Shown here: positions 1-8,527 of the stretch, piece by piece
How positions within the stretch are numbered: the stretch's first letter is position 1
Layout of the letters: the number at the start of each line of letters is the position of its first letter
Assembly (NCBI RefSeq): GCF_015594725.1
Contig: NZ_JADNRC010000007.1
Coordinates: forward strand, 186,001-250,000
Length of the DNA: 64,000 nucleotides
Source of the DNA: Flavobacterium sp. ALJ2
Lineage (GTDB): Bacteria; Bacteroidota; Bacteroidia; Flavobacteriales; Flavobacteriaceae
Reading direction: 5' to 3'
Position numbers and translations under genes: made by a program
Notes under the pieces: model-generated
The model's input: only the letters and a program-made list of their open reading frames with translations
Database searches by the model: none
Told to the model about the DNA's origin: nothing

Positions 1-208
1 TTTTAGTTTGCTGTTTAAAAGTTAGTAGGCTGAAATGGACTAAATAAAATTTTTAATTATTGTTTGATTGGTATTCTGTATTCCTTGATTGTTGTTGTAG
101 TTAATTAAAGATAGTGTTTATCTGATATTTCAGACTAGGAATTTTATTTTCGTCAGCTCTTATTTCATTTATATTTTCGATGTGCGAATATATAATTTTT
201 AAAATACC

Positions 209-234
209 ACCTCTGGATATTTAAGTCCAGAGGT
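209..234 (-). terminator. Intrinsic terminator of the susCD operon
   Basis: A 9-bp perfect stem (ACCTCTGGA / TCCAGAGGT, 8-nt loop) lies 34 bp beyond the susD stop codon. Read on the minus strand it is followed by a T-rich run. The remaining bases 1-208 show no gene or clear signal. Confidence 0.75.
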
Positions 235-268
235 AGTTTGTTATTTTATCAGATTTTGTAATTACGAA

Positions 269-2002
269 TTACCAACCTGGGTTTTGTTTTAATTCAACAC
301 CTTGAGCTTTATACAAATCAATATCATTAGTAGGGATATTCATTAAGTAGTGTTTTGCTTCAAAGTTTCTGGTACTTGTTGGGTATATTTTTATATATCC
401 GTTAGCATCTACAATAGTTTGTGATCCAACAGGAGTACCAATTCTTGCACCAAGATTTACATCTAGATTTTTTGAAGTATCAAGGTAATCTCCTTTTTTC
501 CAACGGTAAATATCCATTTGTCTAATCGTTGTCCAACTCATAAATTCGATTTGACGCTCACGGCGTACTTCCCAAATTAGAGGACTAACAGAGCCGGATA
601 TTTGCTCTAAAGGTGCTGTTCTTCTTGGGTCGTTAATTTGTATTCCTCCGGCAGATGCATTAGTTCCATCGGTAGTTAAAAGAGCAATTCCAGCACGAGC
701 ACGTACTTTATTGATAGACATATCGAGATCTGTATTTGTAGCAGTACCAAGTTCAGCACAAGCTTCGGCATAATTTAAATATACTTCGCTTAATGTAAAT
801 ACAGGTGCGTCAGTATAATTACGTCCTCCTGTTGTTACATCTGGGCCTGTTGTTGCAGGATTGTTGTATAATTCGAACACATACCCAGACATTGAAGTTA
901 AAGCAGCAGCACTAAATGATTTTCCTTTATATCCATAATTGGCAGGGTTAACCGTTTTTCCAAAACGTGGATCTCTATTGGCAAAAGTTTTTGTAACGTT
1001 ATTGTCACCTGTATATTGGGTATTTCCTGCTTGTTGTATCGGTAATCCGTTTGTGGTTACATAACTATCGGCGGCCCATTTTGTTAAGCCGTATTGTATA
1101 GTTGATGTATTGGTATAGTTTTGAAGAGAATGCATTAATACGTTTGTTAAATAACGTTTTGCAAGTATCACTTCTGTGTTACCAGCCAATTCAACTGAGT
1201 TATAAAGAGATTTCCAATCGGTGTTTAATTTATAACCTCCATTATTCATCACAGCAAGTGAAGCAGTTTTGGCTTTGTTAAGATAAGCACTTCCGTCTTG
1301 ACCTAAATGGTATTTTCTGTACGTTCCTTCATAGATGCAAACGTTGCTTAGAGCTGCATAAGCAGTATATTTATTAACTGTTACATTTTTATCATCTACC
1401 GGAAGTAGCAGGTTAGTTGCTTCTTCTAAGTCTGCAATAACTTTATCGATAATCTCTGCTCTTTGTTTTGCTGGAGCATAAACTGCAGGATCATTTTGAG
1501 ATAAATAGCTATCAGTATATGGAACATTCCCCATTTTTTGTACCAAACGGAAATAGGTATAGGCTCTGAAAAATTTAGCTACTCCTATATAATGATTTTT
1601 TTTTGCCTCAGGCATAGGAACAGTAGGTACTTTTTCTAGCATTAAGTTGCAACGACGAATAAGTATGTAATAATCATTCCAGGAATAAATATTGGTAGGT
1701 GATGCTGTAATTGGCATTTGCTGAAAAGTAAAAGCGGATAGGTTATCGTCTATTTTAGAATCACTTCCATGATAGTAAAAAGAGGATAGTCCGATCGTTA
1801 CACCATTTCCATAACCATAAAAAGTATCATAATTAATCCATGAAAATGTCTTTACATTGTCTTCTGATTGCCAAAAGTTTTCGTTTGTAAATTTATCTGC
1901 AGGGTCGTCTGATAGATAGTCGTCACAACTAACTGAAGTTGTTGCTACAAAGGCAGTAGCGAACATCAGAAGTAATTTAGATTTTATAATTGATTTTTTC
2001 AT
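269..2002 (-). CDS. SusD/RagB family nutrient-binding outer-membrane lipoprotein
   Basis: 577 residues with a lipoprotein signal peptide ending at lipobox SVSC (Cys26), followed by DDYL as is typical for surface-exposed Bacteroidota lipoproteins. The rest matches the SusD/RagB family: an N-terminal TPR-like helical part, and a C-terminal segment with the usual LSEVYLNYAEA and WEVRRERQIEF-type signatures. SusD proteins lid the SusC channel and bind oligosaccharide or peptide ligands at the cell surface. It is the second gene of a susC-susD operon, 24 bp after susC, and ends in a clear terminator. The ligand cannot be read from the sequence. The neighbouring plus-strand genes point to GlcNAc/MurNAc-containing glycans, which is inference from context. 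Confidence 0.95.
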   Translation of the reverse strand: MKKSIIKSKLLLMFATAFVATTSVSCDDYLSDDPADKFTNENFWQSEDNVKTFSWINYDTFYGYGNGVTIGLSSFYYHGSDSKIDDNLSAFTFQQMPITASPTNIYSWNDYYILIRRCNLMLEKVPTVPMPEAKKNHYIGVAKFFRAYTYFRLVQKMGNVPYTDSYLSQNDPAVYAPAKQRAEIIDKVIADLEEATNLLLPVDDKNVTVNKYTAYAALSNVCIYEGTYRKYHLGQDGSAYLNKAKTASLAVMNNGGYKLNTDWKSLYNSVELAGNTEVILAKRYLTNVLMHSLQNYTNTSTIQYGLTKWAADSYVTTNGLPIQQAGNTQYTGDNNVTKTFANRDPRFGKTVNPANYGYKGKSFSAAALTSMSGYVFELYNNPATTGPDVTTGGRNYTDAPVFTLSEVYLNYAEACAELGTATNTDLDMSINKVRARAGIALLTTDGTNASAGGIQINDPRRTAPLEQISGSVSPLIWEVRRERQIEFMSWTTIRQMDIYRWKKGDYLDTSKNLDVNLGARIGTPVGSQTIVDANGYIKIYPTSTRNFEAKHYLMNIPTNDIDLYKAQGVELKQNPGW

Positions 2003-2026
2003 TTTAATTTTTTTGAATAGTTAGTA

Positions 2027-5000
2027 TTAGAAAGACAACTCAATACCAAAAGACCATGTTTTGGTATAAGGATAAGTTCTTCCCCAGAATATTTCTGATT
2101 CATTAGTTTCAGGATCTATAGGAAGACGGCTATCTGCCCATGTTAATAAGTTTTCACCCGAAGTGTAAATTCTTACTTTCTCTAAACCGGCTTTTTTGAT
2201 GAATTCTTTTGGTAAAGAATAACCAAGACTAAAGTTTTTAAGACGTAGGTAAGACATATCAAGTAAGTACCTTGTTTGAGTGATGAAGTTATTTCTACCA
2301 GAAGTACTTCCGCCAAAACCACCTGCTTCATCTCCGGAATAAGGGTTAGGCCAGTAGGCACCAGTATTCTCAGGTGTCCAATAGTCAGCTTGGTTTGCAT
2401 ACATTTGTTGAGGTGAACGATAAAACGGTAATACAACATCCGAAGCAGCCCAATAATCACGTTTCCCAACTCCTTGGAAGAAAGCAGAAATGTCAAATCC
2501 ATGAAACTTACCACCTAATGTTATTCCGTATTTGTAACGGGGTGTTGTATTACCAATTTTATTTAAATCTCCATGATCGTCTGCAGTTCCAGCTCCACGA
2601 GAGATAGCACCATCGCCATTTGTATCTACATAATGTACATCTCCAGCACCGTATCTGAAATTACCCCCCATTGTTTTAGAATAGTCTATTCCGTTTACAG
2701 TTTTACCATTATCAGTTATTACATCGGTAGATTGTAGTAATCTATCACTTGTAAGCCCCCAAATTTGACCAATTTCATATCCATCATAATAAGTAGATAG
2801 TAATTTTGAACTATTATTCCACTTAGTTACCACCGATTTATAATCAGATAAAGCAAGGTCAACAAATACAGAAGCATTTTCGTTTATTTGTTTGTTGAAA
2901 TTTAAAGCTAATTCCCAACCTCTTGTTCTCATATTTCCTGAGTTGGTTTGAGCTGCTGCCTGACCAAATGAACCAGGAAGGGTTATGCCTGGAGCTAACA
3001 TTCCTTTAGTATCACGTTGGTATAAGTCAAATGATGCGCCAAGCATGTCAAATATTCTAACATCAATACCAAAATCTTTTGTATATACTTTTTCCCAAGT
3101 TAATGATGGGTCAACATTAGTTGGTAAGCCAGTAGAAGGAGGTAATACTGCTCCGCTATTTATCCATGATGGATTTGTAGCATTTAATACAGATAAGAAG
3201 GCATTGTTTCCAATGTTTTGATTTCCAATTGCACCCATAGAAGCGCGCAACTTAAGGTCATTTAACCAACCACGTGTGCTTTCCATAAATTTTTCATTAC
3301 TAATTCTATATCCTACAGAAGCTGAAGGGAAGAATCCCCATTGTTGGTCAGTTGGGAATTTAGAAGAACCATCATAACGCGCATTTAATTCTAATAAATA
3401 AATTCCGTTGTAATCATAATTTACACGAGCAAAGAAACCTGCAATAGAATAAGTTGTTTCTGCAGGATTTAAAGTGCTATTAGCAGCTCCGGAAACAAAT
3501 TGTTCTCCTACGGCAAGGTTAAATTCTGGTTTAGATTTGTCTAAAAGAGTATTTCTTCTAGCATAAGTACGTGAGAAACTCTGCCATTCAGAGTTAAAAC
3601 CTCCCAAGAATTTAAGATTGTGATTGTTAAATTGTTTCTTGTAGTTAGCATAGATGTTAACCACATTTGTTTTTGTTTCCGCTTTTGATTGCGCTACAAA
3701 ATCATTCCCTGCTTCAAGAGTAGTAGGAATAGCAGTTTGTATTGTTGTAGCGTCATAAGGCATAGATGACCAGCTATCCCAAGCTTGAAATTTACCACCA
3801 TTTTGTTTTCTTGAATAATAATCAGTTACGCTGCTTACTTCGGCTATTAAATTAAAATCTTTTACAATTTCAGCAGTAAATTTAGCACTTAATCTGTTGT
3901 TGTATTGGTCATTTTCATTCATAGATGCATTAGATAAATATCCTCCGGCAGTACGGAAATTATATCCTCTGTACGTACCAAAATTAGGGGTGTATTGTCC
4001 CCAGCGAAGTGCATAACCAAGATAGCCTGTAATACCTGTATCATCAGTACCACCACCTCCATAATAATTAAATGGGCTTTCATAAGTACTGCGAATAGTC
4101 ATTACTTTGAAATCACCAGTAAGCCAATCGGCTAATTTTGTTGTGAATCCTAAGTTTATGTTTGTTCTCTTTTTAGTTTCCTGATTAACTCTTAGCATCC
4201 CTTTTTGATCAGCAAGTGCAAATGAAGCAAAGAAAGAGCTATTGTTTCCGATATTACCTTGTGCCGAGAAATTGTGGTAAGTTTGAACAGCATTACTAGC
4301 ATACAATTCTTTATTAGCATCCCAGACTCTATAAAAATGAGGAGTTCCGTTTATAATTTCCCAATCTTCACCATAAACCATCTCATTACTAGTACGGTTA
4401 TTGGCATATTTTTCTTTCCATTCTTTAATTTTTGGAAGCATTGTACTGTAATTTGCACCAAAAAACTCTGGTACAGTACCAGTACGAGTAGCTGCTGTAA
4501 TTAATCCTGGAATTTCTTCTGTAGGGTCTAAGAATTGTAATGTAGAAATTGGGTTGTTTAGAGCGGTATTTCCGCTATAAGAAAATCTAACTTTTCCTTC
4601 TCCTGTTTTACCTCCCTTTGTGGTAATAAGGATCACACCAAAAGCAGCACGAGCTCCATAGATAGAAGCCGAAGCAGCATCTTTAAGTACAGACATTGTT
4701 GCTACATCATTTGGATTAATAAGAGATAAGTCAGTCGGAACACCATCTACTAATATAAGAGGAGCATCAGAACCATTAATAGTTCCAGCACCACGTATAT
4801 TTATGTTAGCTGTACGATTAATATTTCCTGAGTTAAAATTGATGTTTACCCCTGGAGTAGTACCTTGCAATGCTTTACTTACGTCAGTTACGGGTCTGCT
4901 TCCTAATGTTTTACTAACATCAATAGAGGCAACAGCACCTGTTAGATTGGCTTTTTTCTGAGAAGAAAACCCTACAATTACTACTTCATCTAATTTGGAA

Positions 5001-5290
5001 GTACTTTCTGAAAGGTCAACATTGAGCTTTTGTTGTCCCTCAAATTTAATCACTCTGGTTTCAAATCCCATATAGCTAAAGCTAAGGCTTTGTCCTGGAG
5101 ATACAGCAATGCTGTAGTTTCCATCAAAATCAGTTGAGCTACCATTTGCAGTTCCCTGAATAAGGACACTAACTCCTGGTATAGGGATTCCATCCGCTTT
5201 GTTTTTTACAGTTCCAGTAATTGTTTTTGTTTGCCCAAATGTTACTTGAATAAACAAAACCAACAATGAAATAAGGAATAATTTTTTCAT
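2027..5290 (-). CDS. SusC/RagA family TonB-dependent outer-membrane transporter
   Basis: 1087 residues. A signal peptide ends near Gln20 (VTFGQ). A carboxypeptidase-regulatory-like beta-sandwich follows (about 22-105, with ITGTVKNKADGIPIPGVSV), then a TonB-box-like acidic stretch and a plug domain (about 110-225, including VDGVPTDLSLINPNDVATM and GARAAFGVILITTKGG). A 22-strand-type barrel ends in the aromatic terminus IELSF. It imports ligands captured by the SusD partner into the periplasm using TonB energy. It is first in the operon. A TATATTTG -7 box lies 31 bp upstream of its start, and a compound operator shared in design with the nagB promoter lies just beyond that, so it is probably controlled by the adjacent DeoR-type regulator. 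Confidence 0.96.
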   Translation of the reverse strand: MKKLFLISLLVLFIQVTFGQTKTITGTVKNKADGIPIPGVSVLIQGTANGSSTDFDGNYSIAVSPGQSLSFSYMGFETRVIKFEGQQKLNVDLSESTSKLDEVVIVGFSSQKKANLTGAVASIDVSKTLGSRPVTDVSKALQGTTPGVNINFNSGNINRTANINIRGAGTINGSDAPLILVDGVPTDLSLINPNDVATMSVLKDAASASIYGARAAFGVILITTKGGKTGEGKVRFSYSGNTALNNPISTLQFLDPTEEIPGLITAATRTGTVPEFFGANYSTMLPKIKEWKEKYANNRTSNEMVYGEDWEIINGTPHFYRVWDANKELYASNAVQTYHNFSAQGNIGNNSSFFASFALADQKGMLRVNQETKKRTNINLGFTTKLADWLTGDFKVMTIRSTYESPFNYYGGGGTDDTGITGYLGYALRWGQYTPNFGTYRGYNFRTAGGYLSNASMNENDQYNNRLSAKFTAEIVKDFNLIAEVSSVTDYYSRKQNGGKFQAWDSWSSMPYDATTIQTAIPTTLEAGNDFVAQSKAETKTNVVNIYANYKKQFNNHNLKFLGGFNSEWQSFSRTYARRNTLLDKSKPEFNLAVGEQFVSGAANSTLNPAETTYSIAGFFARVNYDYNGIYLLELNARYDGSSKFPTDQQWGFFPSASVGYRISNEKFMESTRGWLNDLKLRASMGAIGNQNIGNNAFLSVLNATNPSWINSGAVLPPSTGLPTNVDPSLTWEKVYTKDFGIDVRIFDMLGASFDLYQRDTKGMLAPGITLPGSFGQAAAQTNSGNMRTRGWELALNFNKQINENASVFVDLALSDYKSVVTKWNNSSKLLSTYYDGYEIGQIWGLTSDRLLQSTDVITDNGKTVNGIDYSKTMGGNFRYGAGDVHYVDTNGDGAISRGAGTADDHGDLNKIGNTTPRYKYGITLGGKFHGFDISAFFQGVGKRDYWAASDVVLPFYRSPQQMYANQADYWTPENTGAYWPNPYSGDEAGGFGGSTSGRNNFITQTRYLLDMSYLRLKNFSLGYSLPKEFIKKAGLEKVRIYTSGENLLTWADSRLPIDPETNESEIFWGRTYPYTKTWSFGIELSF

Positions 5291-5320
5291 GATTATTTGG
5301 TTTTTTTAATGGTTGTTGAG

Positions 5321-5328
5321 CAAATATA
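5321..5328 (-). promoter_or_regulatory. -7 box of the susCD promoter
   Basis: CAAATATA on the plus strand reads TATATTTG on the minus strand, a perfect match to the Bacteroidota sigma-A -7 consensus TAnnTTTG. The expected start of transcription is about 25 bases before the susC ATG. A compound operator begins 20 bp upstream of the box. Confidence 0.7.
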
Positions 5329-5348
5329 TTTATTAATTGCATATAAAT

Positions 5349-5401
5349 GCATTATTTTGTTGCTATTTTCAAAAATTAATTAAAATAACGCAAAATAACG
5401 C
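5349..5401. promoter_or_regulatory. Compound operator upstream of susC (candidate DeoR-family site)
   Basis: There are four 10-bp half-sites in two inverted arms. The right arm is a perfect tandem repeat of AAAATAACGC (5382-5391 and 5392-5401). The left arm has GCATTATTTT (5349-5358) and the weaker GTTGCTATTT (5359-5368) in the opposite orientation. The spacer between arms is 13 bp. The array 6309-6361 before nagB has the same arm and spacer lengths and lies at almost the same distance from its -7 box. Assignment to the DeoR-type product of 5535-6284 is inference from position. Confidence 0.7.
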
Positions 5402-5502
5402 ATATTTTGTTCTTTTTGACTTCTATTATTATTTTTAAGGTTAAAACATGCAAACTGTAGCAGTTGTTGAGGTGTCGTCTGCTTTTGAATTGAAATATTT
5501 GA

Positions 5503-5510
5503 TATATTTG
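5503..5510 (+). promoter_or_regulatory. -7 box of the DeoR-type regulator gene
   Basis: TATATTTG, a perfect TAnnTTTG match, lies 24 bp before the ATG at 5535. The shared operator 5349-5401 lies about 100 bp upstream, so any autoregulation would be from a distance. Confidence 0.6.
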
Positions 5511-5534
5511 TGCTGAATTTTTAATTTATAAAAA

Positions 5535-6284
5535 ATGCTGAAGGCCGAGAGACATAAATATATAATGACTAGACTCTTTGAAGATCAAAAAGTCGTTACG
5601 ACAGATTTGGCTTTGGCGCTAGATTTATCAGAAGATACAATACGAAGAGATTTGAATGAATTAGATAATAAGAATCTTCTTGAGAAAGTATACGGCGGTG
5701 CAGTACAAGTTACAGAAAAGTCTGCCAATGTTTTTGATATTGTTATAACGGCTGAAGAGGAAAAAGAAAAAATTGTCGCAAAAGCATTGTCATTATTGCA
5801 TGATGGGCAAGTTATTATAATGAGTGGAGGAAGTACTAATTTGGTTTTTGCAAAGCTAATTCCTTCAGATTTGAAGGCTACTATATATACGTATAGTTTG
5901 CCAATAGCAATGCAGTTATCCCAGCATCCAAATATTGATTTGATATTTATAGGTGGTAAAATGCAGAAAAATGCAATGGTTACTATAGGTATGGATGTGA
6001 TACAGGTTTTGTCTAAGATCAAAGCAGATATTTGTTTTATAGGAGCTAGTAGTATTAATGTAAAACAAGGACTAACAGAGATAGGGTATGAAGTTTCTAT
6101 TGTTAAAAAAGCGATGATAGAATCCTCTGACAGAGTAGTTTCTATGTTTTCTTCAAATAAATTAAATACAAAAATGCCGCATGTAGTTTGCGAACTTAGC
6201 CAGCTAGATACTATCGTTACTAATTTAGATCCAGAAGATTCAAGGCTGGAAGAATATAGAAAATCTGGAGTTTTTGTATTGTAA
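5535..6284 (+). CDS. DeoR/GlpR family transcriptional regulator (amino-sugar locus)
   Basis: 249 residues with the standard DeoR layout: an N-terminal winged helix-turn-helix (about 5-58, recognition helix in LSEDTIRRDLNELDNKN, then the conserved YGGAV) and a C-terminal ribose-5-phosphate-isomerase-like sensor domain (about 75-235, with ISGGSTN and IGASSINVKQGLTEIG) that binds sugar phosphates. It sits between divergent susC and nagB, the usual place for a local regulator. Two matching compound operators flank the gene (5349-5401 and 6309-6361). The likely effector is a phosphorylated amino sugar such as GlcN-6-P or GlcNAc-6-P, judged from the nagB neighbour. Whether it represses or activates cannot be told, although half-sites adjoin the -33 region. 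Confidence 0.92.
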   Translation: MLKAERHKYIMTRLFEDQKVVTTDLALALDLSEDTIRRDLNELDNKNLLEKVYGGAVQVTEKSANVFDIVITAEEEKEKIVAKALSLLHDGQVIIMSGGSTNLVFAKLIPSDLKATIYTYSLPIAMQLSQHPNIDLIFIGGKMQKNAMVTIGMDVIQVLSKIKADICFIGASSINVKQGLTEIGYEVSIVKKAMIESSDRVVSMFSSNKLNTKMPHVVCELSQLDTIVTNLDPEDSRLEEYRKSGVFVL

Positions 6285-6308
6285 TTTAAAATTTAGTCAT
6301 CAATCATT

Positions 6309-6361
6309 GCGTTATTTTACGGTATTTGAATTTGTTTTTGTTAAATAACGCAAAATAATGT
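6309..6361. promoter_or_regulatory. Compound operator upstream of nagB (candidate DeoR-family site)
   Basis: The left arm is GCGTTATTTT (6309-6318) plus ACGGTATTTG (6319-6328). After a 13-bp spacer the right arm is TAAATAACGC (6342-6351) plus AAAATAATGT (6352-6361). This repeats the architecture of 5349-5401. The last half-site lies 19 bp before the -7 box. It overlaps an apparent upstream ATG at 6358, which argues that translation does not start there. Confidence 0.7.
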
Positions 6362-6380
6362 ATTCTTTTTGTTTTTTGTA

Positions 6381-6388
6381 TATATTTG
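6381..6388 (+). promoter_or_regulatory. -7 box of the nagB-led operon
   Basis: TATATTTG matches TAnnTTTG exactly and lies 32 bp before the ATG at 6421. Its distance to the upstream operator (19 bp) is nearly the same as at susC (20 bp). Confidence 0.7.
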
Positions 6389-6420
6389 TTAAACTAATTT
6401 TTTTAACTAAGAGATATATT

Positions 6421-8346
6421 ATGAAAATAAATACTTCTTTGGCTTACGACATACCTGGTAAATTTGAAGAAACCCGATTTGAGAAAAATCATAATGTGAT
6501 TTTTGATAACTCAATTGTAGGTTCAAAAGCAGTTGCTCAGGAAATAGCCGAATTAATACGTTCAAAACAAGCCAAGAATGAAACCTGTGTACTTGGTCTG
6601 GCAACAGGCTCATCACCCATAAAAGTATACGAAGAGTTAGTTCGAATGCACAAAGAAGATGGTCTTAGTTTTTACAATGTTGTTACTTTTAATTTGGATG
6701 AATATTATCCGATGACCAAAGAGAACCGTCAGAGTTACTATTATTTCATGCATCAATATCTGTTTAACCATATCGATATAAAACCCGAAAATGTAACTAT
6801 ACCAGACGGAACTGTTGTTCTGGATGAACTAAATCAATATTGTGTTGATTATGAAATGAAAATAAAAGAAGCTGGAGGGCTTGATTTTCAGTTATTAGGA
6901 ATCGGACGTACAGGACACGTAGGATTTAATGAGCCAGGTTCGCACATTAATTCAGGAACTAGAATTATAACACTAGATCATATTACCAGAGTCGATGCTT
7001 CATCAGACTTTAATGGTATCGATAATGTTCCTAAAAGAGCAATCACGATGGGCGTTTCTACAATTCTTAGATCAAAGAGAATTGTTTTGATGGCTTGGGG
7101 ACAAAATAAAGCTGCAATTATCAAGAGAACGATTCAAGGGGATATAAGTTCAGAAGTTCCTGCTACATTTTTGCAAAATCATTCTAACGCTACTTTTGTA
7201 TTAGATAAATCTTCAGCATCTGAATTAACACGATTCGAAACACCGTGGTTAGTAGGTGGATGTATCTGGACACAAGAATTAAAAAGCAAAGCAATCGTTT
7301 GGCTTTGTAAAGAAACCAAGCAATCTATATTAAAACTTACCGACAGAGATTATAATAATAATGGTATGTCAGATCTTTTGGCGCAAGAAGGTTCTGCTTA
7401 CGATCTGAATATTAATATGTTTAATGTATTGCAGCATACCATTACGGGTTGGCCAGGAGGAAAACCAAATACAGATGATTCTCACCGTCCAGAAAGAGCC
7501 AATCCGGCTAAGAAAAGAGTAATCCTTTTTAGCCCACATCCGGATGATGATGTGATTTCTATGGGAGGAACATTCTCAAAATTAATAAAACAAGGACATG
7601 ATGTGCATGTGGTATATCAGACTTCTGGGAATATAGCAGTTACAGATGATGAAGCATTAAAATTTGCGGAAGTATGCAGTGATTTTGTTGGAAAAGAAAT
7701 GGAAGGAGTTAATTTTTCATCAGTTATTAATTTCTTAAATAATAAGACAGAGAATCAAATAGATTCTTTAGAAGTTCGAAAACTAAAAGGACTTATAAGA
7801 CGACGTGAGTCATATGCAGCAACCAGATATATTGGTTTAAAAGATGAGAATACCCATTTCCTAGATCTTCCTTTTTATGAAACAGGTCAAGTAAAGAAAA
7901 ACCCGTTAGGACCTGAAGATATAACTATTGTAAAGGATATTATTGCCAAAATAAAACCACATCAGGTATTTGCAGCAGGAGATTTAGCAGATCCACACGG
8001 AACGCATGAAGTATGTTTGAATGCGATATTTGCAGCAATGAAGGAATTAAAGTCAGAGCTTTATATGAATGATTGCTGGTTATGGTTGTACAGAGGAGCT
8101 TGGCACGAATGGGATATTCACGAAATTGATATGGCAGTACCATTAAGCCCATCAGAAGTATTGTTGAAACGTCATGCCATTTTATACCACCAATCCCAGA
8201 AAGACAGAGTAATGTTTCAGGGTAATGACTCAAGAGAATTCTGGGTTAGAGCCGAAGACCGTAATAAAAATACAGCCATTTTATACGATCAATTAGGATT
8301 GGCTGAATACGAAGCAATCGAAGCTTTTAAACGTTTTGATTACTAA
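6421..8346 (+). CDS. nagB: Glucosamine-6-phosphate deaminase (NagB) fused to a PIG-L/LmbE-type deacetylase domain
   Basis: 641 residues from the ATG at 6421. An in-frame ATG at 6358 lies inside the operator and upstream of the -7 box, so it was not used. Residues about 20-290 are the NagB/RpiA-type isomerase-deaminase, with LDEYYP (Asp93) and GIGRTGHVGFNEP (160-172). The base equivalent to E. coli Asp141 is Thr164, while the active-site His (His166) and Glu (Glu171) remain. Residues about 365-600 form a PIG-L/LmbE zinc deacetylase domain with SPHPDDD (371-377) and DPHGTH (524-529). There is no signal peptide, so it is cytosolic. NagB converts GlcN-6-P to fructose-6-P and ammonia. The second domain could supply GlcNAc-6-P deacetylation, since no nagA is seen here; that is inference. 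Two-domain proteins of this type recur in Bacteroidota. Confidence 0.9.
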   Translation: MKINTSLAYDIPGKFEETRFEKNHNVIFDNSIVGSKAVAQEIAELIRSKQAKNETCVLGLATGSSPIKVYEELVRMHKEDGLSFYNVVTFNLDEYYPMTKENRQSYYYFMHQYLFNHIDIKPENVTIPDGTVVLDELNQYCVDYEMKIKEAGGLDFQLLGIGRTGHVGFNEPGSHINSGTRIITLDHITRVDASSDFNGIDNVPKRAITMGVSTILRSKRIVLMAWGQNKAAIIKRTIQGDISSEVPATFLQNHSNATFVLDKSSASELTRFETPWLVGGCIWTQELKSKAIVWLCKETKQSILKLTDRDYNNNGMSDLLAQEGSAYDLNINMFNVLQHTITGWPGGKPNTDDSHRPERANPAKKRVILFSPHPDDDVISMGGTFSKLIKQGHDVHVVYQTSGNIAVTDDEALKFAEVCSDFVGKEMEGVNFSSVINFLNNKTENQIDSLEVRKLKGLIRRRESYAATRYIGLKDENTHFLDLPFYETGQVKKNPLGPEDITIVKDIIAKIKPHQVFAAGDLADPHGTHEVCLNAIFAAMKELKSELYMNDCWLWLYRGAWHEWDIHEIDMAVPLSPSEVLLKRHAILYHQSQKDRVMFQGNDSREFWVRAEDRNKNTAILYDQLGLAEYEAIEAFKRFDY

Positions 8347-8401
8347 TAATTTGTGTTAGTTTAATAAAATATAATATAGATTTTCAATCAAGGATTATAA
8401 T

Positions 8402-8471
8402 CCTGCAAGATTTTGTACTGCAGACCTAACTTTTTTAAGTGCAGTTAGGTCTAATCTTGCTAACTTGCAGG
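8402..8471. repeat. Nested inverted repeat in the nagB-dehydrogenase spacer
   Basis: Three nested arms pair: CCTGCAAG (8402-8409) with CTTGCAGG (8464-8471), GCAAGATT (8405-8412) with AATCTTGC (8453-8460), and AGACCTAAC (8422-8430) with GTTAGGTCT (8443-8451). The outer two pairings are alternatives. The shape suggests a REP-like intergenic repeat or an RNA hairpin. No terminator-like T-run follows. Confidence 0.6.
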
Positions 8472-8527
8472 GGCAAAAAGCATTTTGAAATTACCATAAC
8501 AGAATAATAATAGCAATATCACATTAA

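Noticed and set aside
5585..6022. 145-codon minus-strand ORF inside the DeoR-type gene
   Set aside because: It is a shadow frame of a clear DeoR-family gene with no family resemblance of its own.
6358..6420. Upstream in-frame ATG extending NagB by 21 residues
   Set aside because: The ATG lies in the last operator half-site and upstream of the -7 box, so it would not be transcribed from that promoter; the extension is a low-complexity hydrophobic stretch absent from NagB.
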